A stretch of DNA of 64,000 nt from Propionivibrio sp. (GCA_016705685.1 JADJLB010000005.1:62001-126000); one strand, 5' to 3'; numbered from the stretch's first letter, positions 7,318-17,312 are shown. Notes: generated by a model from the letters alone, not told the origin. Numbers and translations are program-made.

Positions 7318-9144
7318 CTATTTCTTCTTGGTGGGGGGGGTGTCGGTGCAGCTACCGTGTGCGACTTCAGCAGCCATGCCGACCGTTTCGCCGAGCGTCG
7401 GGTGCGGGTGGATGGTCTTGCCGATGTCGATGGCATCGCAGCCCATTTCGATGGCCAGGCACACTTCGCTGATCATGTCGCCGGCACTTGGGCCGACGAT
7501 GGCGCCGCCGATCACGCGATGTGTTTCAGGGTCGAAAATCAGCTTGGTAAAGCCGTACTCGGCACCGTTGGCAATGGCGCGCCCCGAGGCCGCCCACGGG
7601 AACCGGGCGACTTCGATCTTGCGGCCTTCTTTCTTGGCCTGATCCTCGGTATAGCCGACCCACGCCACTTCCGGATGGGTGTAGGCGACGCTGGGGATGA
7701 CTTTGGCATCAAACGCCACCCGCGCCAGTTCGGCGTTGCCCTTCAATTCGCCGGCGGCGACTTCGGCGGCAACGTGCCCCTCATGCACGCCTTTGTGCGC
7801 CAGCATCGGCTGTCCGACGATATCGCCGATGGCGAAAATGTGCGGCACGTTGGTGCGCATTTGCTTGTCAACCGGGATGAAGCCGCGTTCGGTAACGGTC
7901 ACGCCGGCCTTGTCGGCCGCGATCTTCCCGCCATTGGGCGAGCGTCCGGGCGCTTGCAGGATCATGTCATACATCGTCGGCTCGGGCGACACGCCGTCCG
8001 CTTCGAACTTCACCAGGAGACCTTCGTCCTTCACTTCGACGGCAACCGTCTTGGTCTTCAGCATGACTTTGTCAAAGCGATGCAGATTCTGCTTTTCCCA
8101 GACTTTAACCGCATCGCGGTCCGGCCCTTGCATCAGTGAGTCGAGCATTTCGACCACGTCGACCCGCGTGCCGAGCAGGGAATAGACCGTCGCCATCTCC
8201 AGGCCGATTATGCCGCCGCCGATGACCAGCATCTTTTTCGGCGCCGCCCCGTTGACCGTGCGCAGTTCAAGCGCGCCGGTCGAGTCGACGATGCGCGGAT
8301 CGCTCGGGATGAAAGGCAGATGGACGGCGGCCGAGCCGGCGGCGATGATGCACTTCTGGAAGCGGACGACCCTCTTTTCGCCGGTTTTCACCTGCCCGCT
8401 GCCTTCGGTCGTTTCGACTTCGACATGGTTGGCGTCGAGGAAGCTGCCGTAGCCGCGAACGACCTCGACCTTGCGTCCCTTGGCCATTCCCGCCAGGCCG
8501 CCCGTCAGCTTGCCGACAACGCCGGACTTATGCGCTCGCAGCTTGTCGATGTCGATTTGCGGCGCGGCGAAGCTAACGCCGCAATTGGCCATGTGTTCGG
8601 CTTCGTCCATGACGACGGCAATATGCAGCAGCGCCTTCGAAGGGATGCAGCCGACATTCAGGCAGACGCCGCCCAGGGTGGCGTAACGCTCGACGATGAT
8701 CGTTTTCAAACCGAGGTCGGCCGAACGGAAAGCCGCCGAGTAACCTCCGGGGCCGGCGCCGAGAACGAGCATTTCGCATTCGTGGTCGACCTTGCCGGTG
8801 AACTGTCCGAGTTGTGGCACGATCTGTGGTGTCGCCGTGCTGGCGGAAGCCGCAGGCGCGGTCGATGCGGCCGTAGCCCGCACAGCAGCGGGGCTTGCCG
8901 AGTCCGTAGCTTCAAGCAGCGCGATCAGCGAGCCTTCAGATACCTTGTCGCCGACCTTGACTTTGAATTCCTTGATCATGCCGGCGGACGGGCTCGGGAT
9001 GTCAATCGTCGCCTTGTCGGATTCGAGTGTGACGAGCGCATCTTCGGCCTTGACGATGTCGCCCACCTTGACGCACAGCTCAATGATCGGAACATCCTTG
9101 AAATCGCCGATATCCGGGACTTTTACTTCAATGACTTGACTCAT
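7318..9144 (-). CDS. lpdA: Dihydrolipoyl dehydrogenase with N-terminal lipoyl domain (PDH E3)
   Basis: Protein of 608 residues that reoxidises dihydrolipoamide with NAD+ in the pyruvate dehydrogenase complex. Residues 1-80 are a lipoyl domain with the attachment lysine in ESDKATID at 44, followed by an Ala/Thr/Ser-rich linker to ~115. The flavoprotein starts with the FAD motif LGAGPGGYSAA near 128, and the redox cysteines are C161 and C166 (CLNVGC). YTHPEVAWVG near the end gives the active-site His. The lipoyl-E3 fusion is usual in betaproteobacterial PDH operons. It lies 13 bases after aceF. Confidence 0.96.
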   Translation of the reverse strand: MSQVIEVKVPDIGDFKDVPIIELCVKVGDIVKAEDALVTLESDKATIDIPSPSAGMIKEFKVKVGDKVSEGSLIALLEATDSASPAAVRATAASTAPAASASTATPQIVPQLGQFTGKVDHECEMLVLGAGPGGYSAAFRSADLGLKTIIVERYATLGGVCLNVGCIPSKALLHIAVVMDEAEHMANCGVSFAAPQIDIDKLRAHKSGVVGKLTGGLAGMAKGRKVEVVRGYGSFLDANHVEVETTEGSGQVKTGEKRVVRFQKCIIAAGSAAVHLPFIPSDPRIVDSTGALELRTVNGAAPKKMLVIGGGIIGLEMATVYSLLGTRVDVVEMLDSLMQGPDRDAVKVWEKQNLHRFDKVMLKTKTVAVEVKDEGLLVKFEADGVSPEPTMYDMILQAPGRSPNGGKIAADKAGVTVTERGFIPVDKQMRTNVPHIFAIGDIVGQPMLAHKGVHEGHVAAEVAAGELKGNAELARVAFDAKVIPSVAYTHPEVAWVGYTEDQAKKEGRKIEVARFPWAASGRAIANGAEYGFTKLIFDPETHRVIGGAIVGPSAGDMISEVCLAIEMGCDAIDIGKTIHPHPTLGETVGMAAEVAHGSCTDTPPTKKK

Positions 9145-9157
9145 TTGGATCTCCCGA

Positions 9158-10489
9158 TTAAATCAGCGCGCGACGCATGTCGGCGAGCAACTGCGCGAGA
9201 TAGACGTTGAAGCGGGTGGCCAGCGCGCCGTCGATGACGCGATGATCGGCAGAAAGCGACAGCGGCAGGATCAGACGCGGTACGAATTCCCTGCCGTTCC
9301 AAACCGGCTTTGTCACCGACTTATTGACGCCGAGAATGGCCACTTCCGGCGCATTGACGATCGGCGAGAAGTAGGTCCCGCCGATGCCGCCGACGCTGGA
9401 GATGGTGAAGCAGGCGCCGGACATTTCGGCCGGGCCAAGCTTTCCGTCGCGGGCCTTTTTGGCCAGCTCGCCGCATTCGACAACGATTTGCGTGACGGAT
9501 TTCTGATCGACGTTCTTGACCACCGGAACGACCAGTCCGTTTGGCGTGTCGGCGGCAAAGGCGATGTTGAAGTACTTCTTCATCACCAGGTTTTCACCGT
9601 CCAGCGAGCTGTTGAATTCCGGAAACTTCTTGAGCGCCAGTTCGCAGGCTTTGATCAGGAAGGCGAGCATGGTGATCTTGGCGCCCGATTTGTCGCCGGG
9701 CTTTTCGCTTTCCTTGTTCAGCTTGAGGCGGAAGGCTTCCAGCTCGGTAATGTCGGCGTCCTCGTGGTAAGTCACCGCGGGAATCATCACCCAGTTGCGC
9801 GCAAGATTCTGTCCGGAAATCTTCTTGATCCGGGACAGCGGGAGAACTTCGATCGGCCCGAACTTGGCGAAGTCGACCTTGGGCCAGGGCAACAGATCCA
9901 AACCGCCGCCCAGGCTGGCGCCGCCGGGCGATGCGCCCACGAGTGCCGTGCGGCCGGACATGACGCCTTTGATGAAGGCAGCGACGTCTTCCTTGACGAT
10001 GCGTCCCTTCGGCCCCGTTGCCGGAACTTTGCTCAGGTCGACGCCGAGTTCGCGGGCAAACAGGCGTACCGACGGGCTGGCATGCGTTGCCGCGCCAAGC
10101 GCGAGGCCCGGTGTGGGGGCTGGCGCGCTGGTTGCGGTTTGCGCAGCCGTGGCTGGAGCAGCGGGCGTTGGCGCGGGTCCGCTCGGCGTGGGGGCTGGTG
10201 CGGGGGCAGCCGCTGCGGGCTTGGCCGGCTCGGCCGCAGTGTCGGCACCGGCAGCTTCGACCACAGCGACGATAGAGCCTTGGGAAATCTTGTCGCCGAG
10301 GGCGACCCGGATTTCCTTGACAACGCCAGCGACCGTCGACGGAACATCCATCGTCGCCTTGTCTGATTCCAGCGTGACCAGGGCGTCGTCAAGCTTGATC
10401 GTGTCGCCGACCTTGACGCAGATTTCGATAACCGGAACGTCGCTGTAATCGCCGATGTCCGGGACTTTTATTTCAATGGCTTGGCTCAT
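9158..10489 (-). CDS. aceF: Pyruvate dehydrogenase E2, dihydrolipoyl acetyltransferase
   Basis: Protein of 443 residues forming the E2 core. It has one lipoyl domain (ESDKATMD, Lys44), then a long Ala/Pro-rich flexible linker (~80-130), a peripheral-subunit-binding domain (ASPSVRLFARELGVDL to IVKEDVAAFI, ~136-175), and the catalytic domain ending in the active-site motif DHRVIDG with His416 and Asp420. The single lipoyl domain complements the additional lipoyl domain carried by E3. The gene is 12 bases after aceE and 13 before lpdA, so one operon. Confidence 0.96.
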   Translation of the reverse strand: MSQAIEIKVPDIGDYSDVPVIEICVKVGDTIKLDDALVTLESDKATMDVPSTVAGVVKEIRVALGDKISQGSIVAVVEAAGADTAAEPAKPAAAAPAPAPTPSGPAPTPAAPATAAQTATSAPAPTPGLALGAATHASPSVRLFARELGVDLSKVPATGPKGRIVKEDVAAFIKGVMSGRTALVGASPGGASLGGGLDLLPWPKVDFAKFGPIEVLPLSRIKKISGQNLARNWVMIPAVTYHEDADITELEAFRLKLNKESEKPGDKSGAKITMLAFLIKACELALKKFPEFNSSLDGENLVMKKYFNIAFAADTPNGLVVPVVKNVDQKSVTQIVVECGELAKKARDGKLGPAEMSGACFTISSVGGIGGTYFSPIVNAPEVAILGVNKSVTKPVWNGREFVPRLILPLSLSADHRVIDGALATRFNVYLAQLLADMRRALI

Positions 10490-10501
10490 GAACTCGCTCC
10501 C

Positions 10502-13207
10502 TTATACCGACATCGGATTCGGTTTGTTGGTGTCAATGCCGTACTTGGCAAAAGCCTCGGTGACCTTGCTGCGCTCGATGACGCCGTCATCGGCCAGGGC
10601 CTTCAGCGCGGCGATGGCTACCCATCGACGATCCACCTCGAAGAAGTGGCGCAGCTTTTCGCGCGTGTCCGAGCGGCCAAACCCGTCGGTGCCCAGCGTG
10701 ACATATCTGCGGTTGAGGAAGGGGCGAATCTGTTCGGCATAGAGGCGCACGTAATCGGTCGCCGCGACAATCGGTCCGCGCGTGTCGTTCAGGCAGTTTT
10801 CAACGTGCGAGCGCTGTGCCTTGGCCGTCGGGTTGAGCAGATTTGTGCGGGCGACGCTGTTGCCGTCGCGCGCCAGTTCGTTGAAGCTTGGGCAACCCCA
10901 CAGATCGGCGTCGACACCCCAGTCGTTCTTGAGCAGGTCGGCAGCGGCGATGACCTCGCGGAAGATGGTTCCCGAACCGAGCAATTGCACGCGCGGCGCG
11001 GCTTGCTTGCCGTCCGAGATCTGGCCTTTGCGCAGCAGGTACATGCCCTTGATGATGTCGCCCGCCGTGTCGCCGCCGGCACCCTTTGGCATTTCCGGAT
11101 GCTCGTAGTTTTCGTTCATGACGGTGATGTAGTAGTACACATCTTCCTGTTCCTTGAACATCCGACGCAGGCCATCCTGCATGATCACGGCGATCTCGAA
11201 CGAGAAGGTCGGATCGTAGCTGATGCAGTTGGGAATCAGCCCGGATAGGACCAGCGAGTGACCGTCCTCGTGCTGCAGCCCTTCGCCATTGAGCGTCGTG
11301 CGGCCGGCCGTGCCGCCGATCAGGAAGCCCCGCGCGCGCTGGTCGGCCGCCGCCCAGTACAGATCCATGGTGCGTTGCAGGCCGAACATCGAATAGCAGA
11401 TATAGAAGGGAATCATCTGCTCGCCATGCACCGAGTAAGACGTGGCGGCGGCGATCCAGTCGCTCATGGCACCGGCTTCGTTGATGCCGTCCTGCATGAC
11501 TTGGCCGTCCTTCGACTCCTTGTAGAACATCAGTTGATCGTGGTCTTCGGGAACGTATTTTTGACCCTCCTGGTTCCAGATGCCGATCTGGCGGAACAGA
11601 CCCTCCATGCCGAAGGTTCGCGATTCGTCGGCGACGATGGGGACGACGCGCCGGCCGATCTTCTTGTCCTTGAGCAGGATGTTGAGGATGCGCACGATTG
11701 ACATCGTGGTCGACACCTCACGCCCTTCGCCGGAGCCCTTGAGCAGCGATTCAAATGCTGAAAGTTCGGGAATCTCCAGCGGGGCGGCCGTGCGTCGGCG
11801 CTGCGGAAGGAAACCGCCTAGCGCTTCGCGCCGCTCACGCATGTAAATCAACTCCGGTGAACCTTCCTCGAACTTCAGGTAGGGCAGGGCATCGATCTGG
11901 TCATCGGGCACCGGCAGCTTGAAACGGTCGCGGAAGCGCATGACCGCCTCGCTGTCGAGTTTCTTTTGCTGGTGTGAGATATTCATTCCCTCGCCGGCCA
12001 GCCCCATGCCGTAGCCCTTGACCGTCTTGGCCAGGATCAGTGTCGGCTGGCCGGGGTGTTCGACCGCCGCCTTGAAGGCGCTGTAGATCTTGAAGATGTC
12101 ATGGCCGCCGCGGTTGAGCGCCCAGATGTCGGCATCGGTATAGTCGGCGATCAGCTCCTTGAGTTCGGCCGTATTGAAGAAATGTTCGCGAACATAGGCC
12201 CCGTTTTTGGCTTTGAAGGTCTGGTATTCGCCGTCGACCAGTTCCATCATGCGCTTCTTCAGCAGCCCCTTCTTGTCGCGCTCGAACAGCACATCCCAGT
12301 GGCGACCCCAGATCAGCTTGATGACATTCCAGCCGGCGCCGCGGAAGGTTCCCTCGAGTTCCTGGATGATCTTGCCATTGCCGCGCACCGGTCCGTCCAG
12401 ACGTTGCAGGTTGCAGTTGATGACGAAGATCAGGTTGTCGAGCTTCTCGCGCGCCGCCATGCCGATGGCGCCGAGCGACTCGACTTCGTCGGTCTCGCCA
12501 TCGCCGAGGAAGGCCCAGACTTTGCGATCCTTGGCTTCGATCAAGCCACGGCTCGCCATGTACTTCATGAAACGCGCCTGGTAGATGGCCTGAATCGGCC
12601 CGAGACCCATCGATACCGTCGGGAACTGCCAGAAATCCGGCATCAGCCACGGGTGTGGGTACGACGAAAGTCCCTTGCCGTCGGTTTCCTGGCGGAAATT
12701 ATTCATCTGCTCGTCGCTGAGTCGGCCGAGCAGATGGGCGCGGGCATAGACGCCGGGAATGGAATGCCCCTGAAAGAAGATCAGGTCGCCACCGTGTTGC
12801 TCGGTGGGCGCGCGCCAGAACCAGTTGAATCCGACGTCGTAGAGCGCGGCTGCCGAGGCGAACGATGCGATGTGGCCACCGACGTTGGTGTCGCGGTTGG
12901 CGCGTACGACCATGACCATGGCGTTCCAGCGGATGAAATTGCGGATCCGGATTTCAAGGGTGGCGTCGCCCGGATACCTTGGCTGGCGATCGAGCGGGAT
13001 GGTGTTGACGTACTGGGTGGTCGCGCTGTACGGGAGGTCGATCCCTTCTTCGCGTGCCTGGGCGATCAACTGTTCGATCAGGTAGTGCGCGCGGTCTACG
13101 CCCTCCTTTTCAATGACGCCGGTAAATGCGTCCTGCCATTCACGCGTTTCTTGCGGGTCGCAATCGCCGAGGTCAGGTGTCTGAATATTTTCCGGTAGTA
13201 CTGACAT
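10502..13207 (-). CDS. aceE: Pyruvate dehydrogenase E1, homodimeric type
   Basis: Protein of 901 residues, the thiamine-diphosphate enzyme that decarboxylates pyruvate and acetylates E2. GDGETDEVESLG near 240 and INCNLQRLDGPV near 264 form the TPP/Mg-binding motif. The N-terminus (DPQETREWQDAF) and the length match the AceE type of gamma- and betaproteobacteria rather than the split alpha/beta E1. AGGAG lies 9 bases before the ATG. It is the first gene of the aceE-aceF-lpdA operon. Confidence 0.97.
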   Translation of the reverse strand: MSVLPENIQTPDLGDCDPQETREWQDAFTGVIEKEGVDRAHYLIEQLIAQAREEGIDLPYSATTQYVNTIPLDRQPRYPGDATLEIRIRNFIRWNAMVMVVRANRDTNVGGHIASFASAAALYDVGFNWFWRAPTEQHGGDLIFFQGHSIPGVYARAHLLGRLSDEQMNNFRQETDGKGLSSYPHPWLMPDFWQFPTVSMGLGPIQAIYQARFMKYMASRGLIEAKDRKVWAFLGDGETDEVESLGAIGMAAREKLDNLIFVINCNLQRLDGPVRGNGKIIQELEGTFRGAGWNVIKLIWGRHWDVLFERDKKGLLKKRMMELVDGEYQTFKAKNGAYVREHFFNTAELKELIADYTDADIWALNRGGHDIFKIYSAFKAAVEHPGQPTLILAKTVKGYGMGLAGEGMNISHQQKKLDSEAVMRFRDRFKLPVPDDQIDALPYLKFEEGSPELIYMRERREALGGFLPQRRRTAAPLEIPELSAFESLLKGSGEGREVSTTMSIVRILNILLKDKKIGRRVVPIVADESRTFGMEGLFRQIGIWNQEGQKYVPEDHDQLMFYKESKDGQVMQDGINEAGAMSDWIAAATSYSVHGEQMIPFYICYSMFGLQRTMDLYWAAADQRARGFLIGGTAGRTTLNGEGLQHEDGHSLVLSGLIPNCISYDPTFSFEIAVIMQDGLRRMFKEQEDVYYYITVMNENYEHPEMPKGAGGDTAGDIIKGMYLLRKGQISDGKQAAPRVQLLGSGTIFREVIAAADLLKNDWGVDADLWGCPSFNELARDGNSVARTNLLNPTAKAQRSHVENCLNDTRGPIVAATDYVRLYAEQIRPFLNRRYVTLGTDGFGRSDTREKLRHFFEVDRRWVAIAALKALADDGVIERSKVTEAFAKYGIDTNKPNPMSV

Positions 13208-13314
13208 GAGTTATCTCCTAACAGGTGGGGCTTGCCGTTCGCCATCCATGAGCCTACGCGGCAAGGTTAATACGTCGTTGCAGCGTAAAGTACCGCGGTG
13301 CAACAATCTGCATA

Positions 13315-13357
13315 ATATCACGATATGAAATAGCATTTTGCGATGTGCAATGCAAAA
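13315..13357. promoter_or_regulatory. Two inverted repeats upstream of aceE
   Basis: ATATC-ac-GATAT (13315-13326) and TTTTGC-N10-GCAAAA (13336-13357) lie 108-150 bases upstream of the aceE start in an AT-richer patch. Each is symmetric enough to be a binding site for a dimeric regulator. The PDH operon is commonly controlled by a pyruvate-responsive GntR protein, but the regulator here is unknown. Confidence 0.35.
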
Positions 13358-13638
13358 CGATGATTCAGACCATGAGTCGTGCAAAAAAGTTCAAATATTT
13401 TTGTTCTTTTTCGGGAAAATAGAAAACCAGGATCTTGACGAGCTGGCAGTCAATACATCCGATGCGGGTGGGATTGGCGCGTCAGGTACCTCGCCGTCGG
13501 CCGGAACGGCATCGACGGCGGAAAAAAGCGAGGGATCGGCTCCGGGAAAAGCGGACTTCACGCGGCTGGGGCGTCACCGGAGCGTCGGGTGATCGTCCTC
13601 CCGGGAACCTAAGGCCGGCCTGAGATTGACCTAGCGAT

Positions 13639-13663
13639 CCGGCACACCGGGGGGGTGTGCCGG
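13639..13663 (-). terminator. Hairpin after cysK
   Basis: CCGGCACACC and GGTGTGCCGG pair perfectly (10 bp) around a five-G loop, 14 bases after the cysK stop. There is no T-run, so it may be a Rho-assisted terminator or 3'-end stabiliser. Confidence 0.55.
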
Positions 13664-13677
13664 TGCAGTTGCGAAGC

Positions 13678-14610
13678 TTAGTCCGTCAGGCCGGCAAACA
13701 AGGCCGTACTGAGATAACGCTCGCCGAACGAAGGGATGATCACGACGATCAGCTTGCCCGCGTTTTCAGGCCGCAGAGCGACTTCACGGGCTGCCCACAG
13801 CGCGGCGCCGGACGATATGCCGACGAGCAGGCCTTCTTCGCGAGCGGCGCGACGGGCGAAATCGAATGCATCGTCGTTCTTGACACGTATTACTTCGTCG
13901 TAAATTTTGGTATTGAGAACTTGCGGCACGAAACCGGCACCGATGCCCTGGATCGGGTGGGGTCCCTTGGCGCCGCCGGAGAGAACCGGCGATGCATCCG
14001 GCTCGATGGCGATGGCCTGGAACGAGGGTTTGCGTTCCTTGAGTACTTCGCCGATGCCGGTAATCGTGCCGCCGGTGCCGATGCCGGCGATTAGGATGTC
14101 AATTTTGCCTTCGGTGTCGCGCCAGATTTCCTCGGCTGTAGTACGGCGGTGAATTTCCGGATTCGCCGGATTATTGAACTGCTGCAGCAATAGATAGCGC
14201 GGAGCGGAAGCGGCCAGCTCCTCGGCTTTCTTGATCGCCCCACCCATGCCGTCGGGGCCGGGAGTCAGAATCAGTTCGGCGCCAAAGGCGCGCAGCAGCG
14301 CACGCCGTTCCTTGCTCATGGTTTCCGGCATGGTCAGCACAATTCTGTAACCGCGCGCTGCGGCGACCATGGCCAGCGCGATACCGGTATTGCCACTGGT
14401 TGGTTCGACCAGAATGGTGTCCGGCCTGATCTGGCCTGCCTTCTCGGCGGCGGTGATCATCGACTCGCCGATACGGTCCTTGACGCTGTGCGCCGGATTG
14501 AAGAATTCAAGTTTCGCGACGACCGTCGCACCGGCACCAGCGGTCAGTCGATTGATGCGGACAAGCGGCGTGTTGCCGATCAAATCGGTAACCGTGTTGG
14601 CGATTTTCAT
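13678..14610 (-). CDS. cysK: Cysteine synthase A (O-acetylserine sulfhydrylase)
   Basis: Protein of 310 residues, PLP-dependent, making cysteine from O-acetylserine and sulfide. The PLP lysine is K44 in [19 protein letters not shown] near 71, [12 protein letters not shown] near 178 and [12 protein letters not shown] near 263 are the substrate- and phosphate-binding loops. The length and the SVKDRIG context favour CysK over CysM. AGGAG precedes the ATG by eight bases. It is a monocistronic leftward unit ending in a strong hairpin. Confidence 0.93.
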   Translation of the reverse strand: MKIANTVTDLIGNTPLVRINRLTAGAGATVVAKLEFFNPAHSVKDRIGESMITAAEKAGQIRPDTILVEPTSGNTGIALAMVAAARGYRIVLTMPETMSKERRALLRAFGAELILTPGPDGMGGAIKKAEELAASAPRYLLLQQFNNPANPEIHRRTTAEEIWRDTEGKIDILIAGIGTGGTITGIGEVLKERKPSFQAIAIEPDASPVLSGGAKGPHPIQGIGAGFVPQVLNTKIYDEVIRVKNDDAFDFARRAAREEGLLVGISSGAALWAAREVALRPENAGKLIVVIIPSFGERYLSTALFAGLTD

Positions 14611-14762
14611 GATGATTCTCCTGTTTGATTCATGAGAAGTCTGCTTCGATTCGGGGGGCGCGTGCCTTTGCCGGGGTCGCGCCGGTTCGGGTTAAGTACG
14701 CCAATGATACTCCGGTGAGGTGAAACAAGCAGCGTTGGCCAGTCAGTTTGAGCCGGATCCGG

Positions 14763-15275
14763 TCAGTAGCGATTTTCGCCCAATCGGTTAAATTCACCGT
14801 CGAGCAACGCCGTCAGGCGCGGCTCGCCGTTGCTGCCCACGCGAAATTCCCCATAGCGCGCATCACGGAATTCCAGCCCGTGCCCTTCCTGAAAGAAGAA
14901 GGCGTTGGTGGCGATTTTCAAACGATGATTGCGGACGCGGAAGTGGAGGGCGACTTCATTGGCCGCCTGTGGCTCCCCGGTCGAACGGGCGAAATTCGAT
15001 CCGGATTGGATACGCACCAGCGTTGCCACTCGGCGGGAATCAAGGCGAACCACGGCAAATCCATCGTCGCGCGCCTGCGCCAGACGCAGTGCATTGACGA
15101 GAGCATAATTGAGCATCATGTAGTCACCCTGCATCAGCGAACGCGGGTCGGCGGGGGCCAGTTCCAAACGCACGACTTGCCCGTGGGCGAGAATGCGCTC
15201 GTTCGACCAGACAATCCAGCCGGCGACGCACAGCACGCTGGCCAGGCCGATCCATACCGTTATCGTCCGCCTCAC
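14763..15275 (-). CDS. GDYXXLXY domain membrane-anchored protein
   Basis: Protein of 170 residues with GTG start. A single N-terminal hydrophobic segment (ITVWIGLASVLCVAGWIVW) is followed by an extracytoplasmic part with the signature GDYMMLNY near 49-56. This family is nearly always encoded beside DUF4401 and DUF2157 proteins, as here. Function is unknown. The start overlaps the DUF4401 stop by four bases (GTGA), so translation is coupled. The open frame extends far upstream in another gene's shadow and was cut back for this reason. Confidence 0.85.
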   Translation of the reverse strand: MRRTITVWIGLASVLCVAGWIVWSNERILAHGQVVRLELAPADPRSLMQGDYMMLNYALVNALRLAQARDDGFAVVRLDSRRVATLVRIQSGSNFARSTGEPQAANEVALHFRVRNHRLKIATNAFFFQEGHGLEFRDARYGEFRVGSNGEPRLTALLDGEFNRLGENRY

Positions 15276-16306
15276 AAGGCCTCTGGCTTGCAGATCAACG
15301 CTCTGACCACGAGCAACAGGGCACCGCCGAGAACCATCAGGCCGGCTTTGTGCAACAAGATCAGTTGCAGGTCGTAGTAAAAGCGACCGACGCCGAAAAC
15401 CAGCATGGCGCCGCCAAGCCACATCAGCCAGCGATGTCCATGGGCGAAGCCAAAGACCAGCGCCAAAGCACCCATGCCGATAGCCGGCGCCTGCCAGGTC
15501 ATGCCAATGGCGATAGCCAGCAAGACGGCGGCAAACAGATGCCGGATGTTCTTCAATTGTGGCCGGGCAAGAATCAGGACGAACGCGACATTCACCGCTC
15601 CACTCAACGCGGCGTCGAAATGGAAGGTCCTGTGCATGCCAAACAGATTGTGCGAGAAATAGCCACTCAACGCATAGGAAAAGCATAGCAGGGTGAGCGC
15701 GCAGGCCAGGGCATAGGCGGATTCCCCAAAACTCCGCGCTTGCCAGGTTGTCTCCCGATACCAAAGCAGGCAGACAGCGAACCAGTATATCCCGACCCAG
15801 TAGCGCACCAGTTCCAGCGAGACGGCCATATCGACTGCGGTCAACAGGGCCGCAGAGCCGACGAGTGCGGCCACGATGCGGTGTGGCAGCCAGGCCACCC
15901 ATAACAGCAGAGTGGTCTCGTAGATGGCAATCATGAAGAAGGAGGTGCTGCCTTCTTCTTTGCCGAACAGTCCGGCGCCGACTATCAGGGCACCGTGCCC
16001 GGCTAGGCTGGCCACCAGCAGAAACTGGCGCAGAATCGTGCTACCGGTATGCACGACGCGCCCCATCAGCACTCCCGTCAGCGCGGTTACGCTCAGTCCG
16101 ATGACGATCCAGTTCGCCGCACCCTTGACCAGAGGCGCCGCTCCCATGCCGAGAAAAAGCAGCATGAAAACGGCGGCAAGCCAGCCACCGAACATCTGCA
16201 GCGCGAGAATCCATTGCGAAACACCGGCTTCGGGCGCTAGCGGGGGTAATGACTCGCTGCGCAGGAAGCCCTCGGCGCGCAGTTCGTTCAACACCGTCTC
16301 AAGCAC
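15272..16306 (-). CDS. DUF4401 domain integral membrane protein
   Basis: Protein of 344 residues with GTG start and about ten hydrophobic segments. It starts MLETVLNELRAEGFL and has an early WILALQMFGGWLAAVFMLLF segment typical of DUF4401. It is the middle gene of a three-gene cassette, overlapping the DUF2157 gene by 8 bases and the GDYXXLXY gene by 4, so the three are made together and probably form a membrane complex. The biochemical role of the family is unknown. Confidence 0.85.
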   Translation of the reverse strand: MLETVLNELRAEGFLRSESLPPLAPEAGVSQWILALQMFGGWLAAVFMLLFLGMGAAPLVKGAANWIVIGLSVTALTGVLMGRVVHTGSTILRQFLLVASLAGHGALIVGAGLFGKEEGSTSFFMIAIYETTLLLWVAWLPHRIVAALVGSAALLTAVDMAVSLELVRYWVGIYWFAVCLLWYRETTWQARSFGESAYALACALTLLCFSYALSGYFSHNLFGMHRTFHFDAALSGAVNVAFVLILARPQLKNIRHLFAAVLLAIAIGMTWQAPAIGMGALALVFGFAHGHRWLMWLGGAMLVFGVGRFYYDLQLILLHKAGLMVLGGALLLVVRALICKPEAL

Positions 16307-17312
16307 CGCGCACCTCCCTGATTTTCGACCAGCGACTGGACGTCAATCTGAGCCACGCGGCGGCGGCGGCAGTCATCGTGGCGACTGCCACACCGATCAC
16401 GAAGAATGAAACGACGTCGAAATGCCTGCTGCCAAACAACGTGGAAATCAAACCGGCCGTAAGAACGGCAATACAGGACAGCGCGGATAGCGCGAGAGGA
16501 ACAATATCCTGACGACGTTTGCCGTAATGCCAGATCGTTACAGACAGCCAGATCAGGTAGCCGATAGGGGCAAAGTGTATTAGCTGCCACTCAACCCGTC
16601 TGGTAAGAAACCACCAGCTTGCGCCGAGCCCGGTGGCGGCAATTGCGGCCAGAAACACGATGAACCGCGGCGCATAGGTGACACGCATCCAGTCGACGCG
16701 CGGCCAGAGGAATTCCCAGACCGATAGGGCCAGTGCATTGAACAACAGCGGTCCCCAGAACATCGCATCGGAATAGAAGAAAACCATCAAGATGTCGATG
16801 CGTCCGACCAAGAATAAAGCCATCGCCGTGTTGACCAGCAGGAGCCAGAACAACCAAAGCCAGGGCGCACAGGAAATGGACACCCAGGGCAGGGCGAGCA
16901 ATGCCCAGCCAGCAAAGAGCGATTCCGTATCGGCGCCTGTCTGGTAGATTTGCCCAACTACCGCCAGCAGCAGACCGATGAATACGACTCCCGCGCCAAG
17001 CCAGACCTTACCCTCGGCGCGTGCCGGGCCGGTATATGCCATCATACTTGCCGATATGAACAGCAGTAATACCACAAGCGAAATCTTCGTAAAGCGGTGA
17101 AGTTCGTTCCAGTTGAAAGCAAAAAAGTACAGTACGCCGGCCAGTATCAGGAGCGTTCCAGCGACGAGAAGCAGGCGATCCGCAAAACGCAGCCATTGCG
17201 CGGAGTTCGGGAAAGCGCCAATACGTTTGAGGGCGAATTCCAGCCCCGGGGCAGACAGCTGACCGCTGCGTGCCAGAGACTCAAGATAACGTCGTGTAGT
17301 GATCGGCGTCAC
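16299..17312 (-). CDS. DUF2157 domain integral membrane protein
   Basis: Protein of 337 residues with GTG start. A cytosolic N-terminus (~residues 1-40) is followed by LLLVAGTLLILAGVLYFFAFNW, the DUF2157 entry, and eight or more further membrane segments. It is the first gene of the DUF2157-DUF4401-GDYXXLXY cassette. No catalytic motif is visible. Cassettes of this type are widespread in proteobacteria and without assigned function. Confidence 0.85.
   Translation of the reverse strand: MTPITTRRYLESLARSGQLSAPGLEFALKRIGAFPNSAQWLRFADRLLLVAGTLLILAGVLYFFAFNWNELHRFTKISLVVLLLFISASMMAYTGPARAEGKVWLGAGVVFIGLLLAVVGQIYQTGADTESLFAGWALLALPWVSISCAPWLWLFWLLLVNTAMALFLVGRIDILMVFFYSDAMFWGPLLFNALALSVWEFLWPRVDWMRVTYAPRFIVFLAAIAATGLGASWWFLTRRVEWQLIHFAPIGYLIWLSVTIWHYGKRRQDIVPLALSALSCIAVLTAGLISTLFGSRHFDVVSFFVIGVAVATMTAAAAAWLRLTSSRWSKIREVRGA

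Larger units (their letters stand above)
13208..13677. other. Intergenic regulatory region of aceE
   Basis: No convincing gene: the 84-codon frame at 13338-13592 is low-complexity Ser/Ala/Gly-rich without a ribosome-binding site or family match. The stretch carries two inverted repeats near the expected aceE promoter and the cysK-end hairpin. Confidence 0.5.

Noticed and set aside
9242-10366. 374-codon plus-strand frame opposite aceF
   Set aside because: Shadow frame; aceF has complete domain order on the other strand.
12056-13198. 380-codon plus-strand frame opposite aceE
   Set aside because: Shadow frame; no start site or family resemblance, aceE is full length.
13338-13592. 84-codon frame upstream of aceE
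   Set aside because: Low-complexity composition, no ribosome-binding site, and it lies in the region expected to hold regulatory sites.
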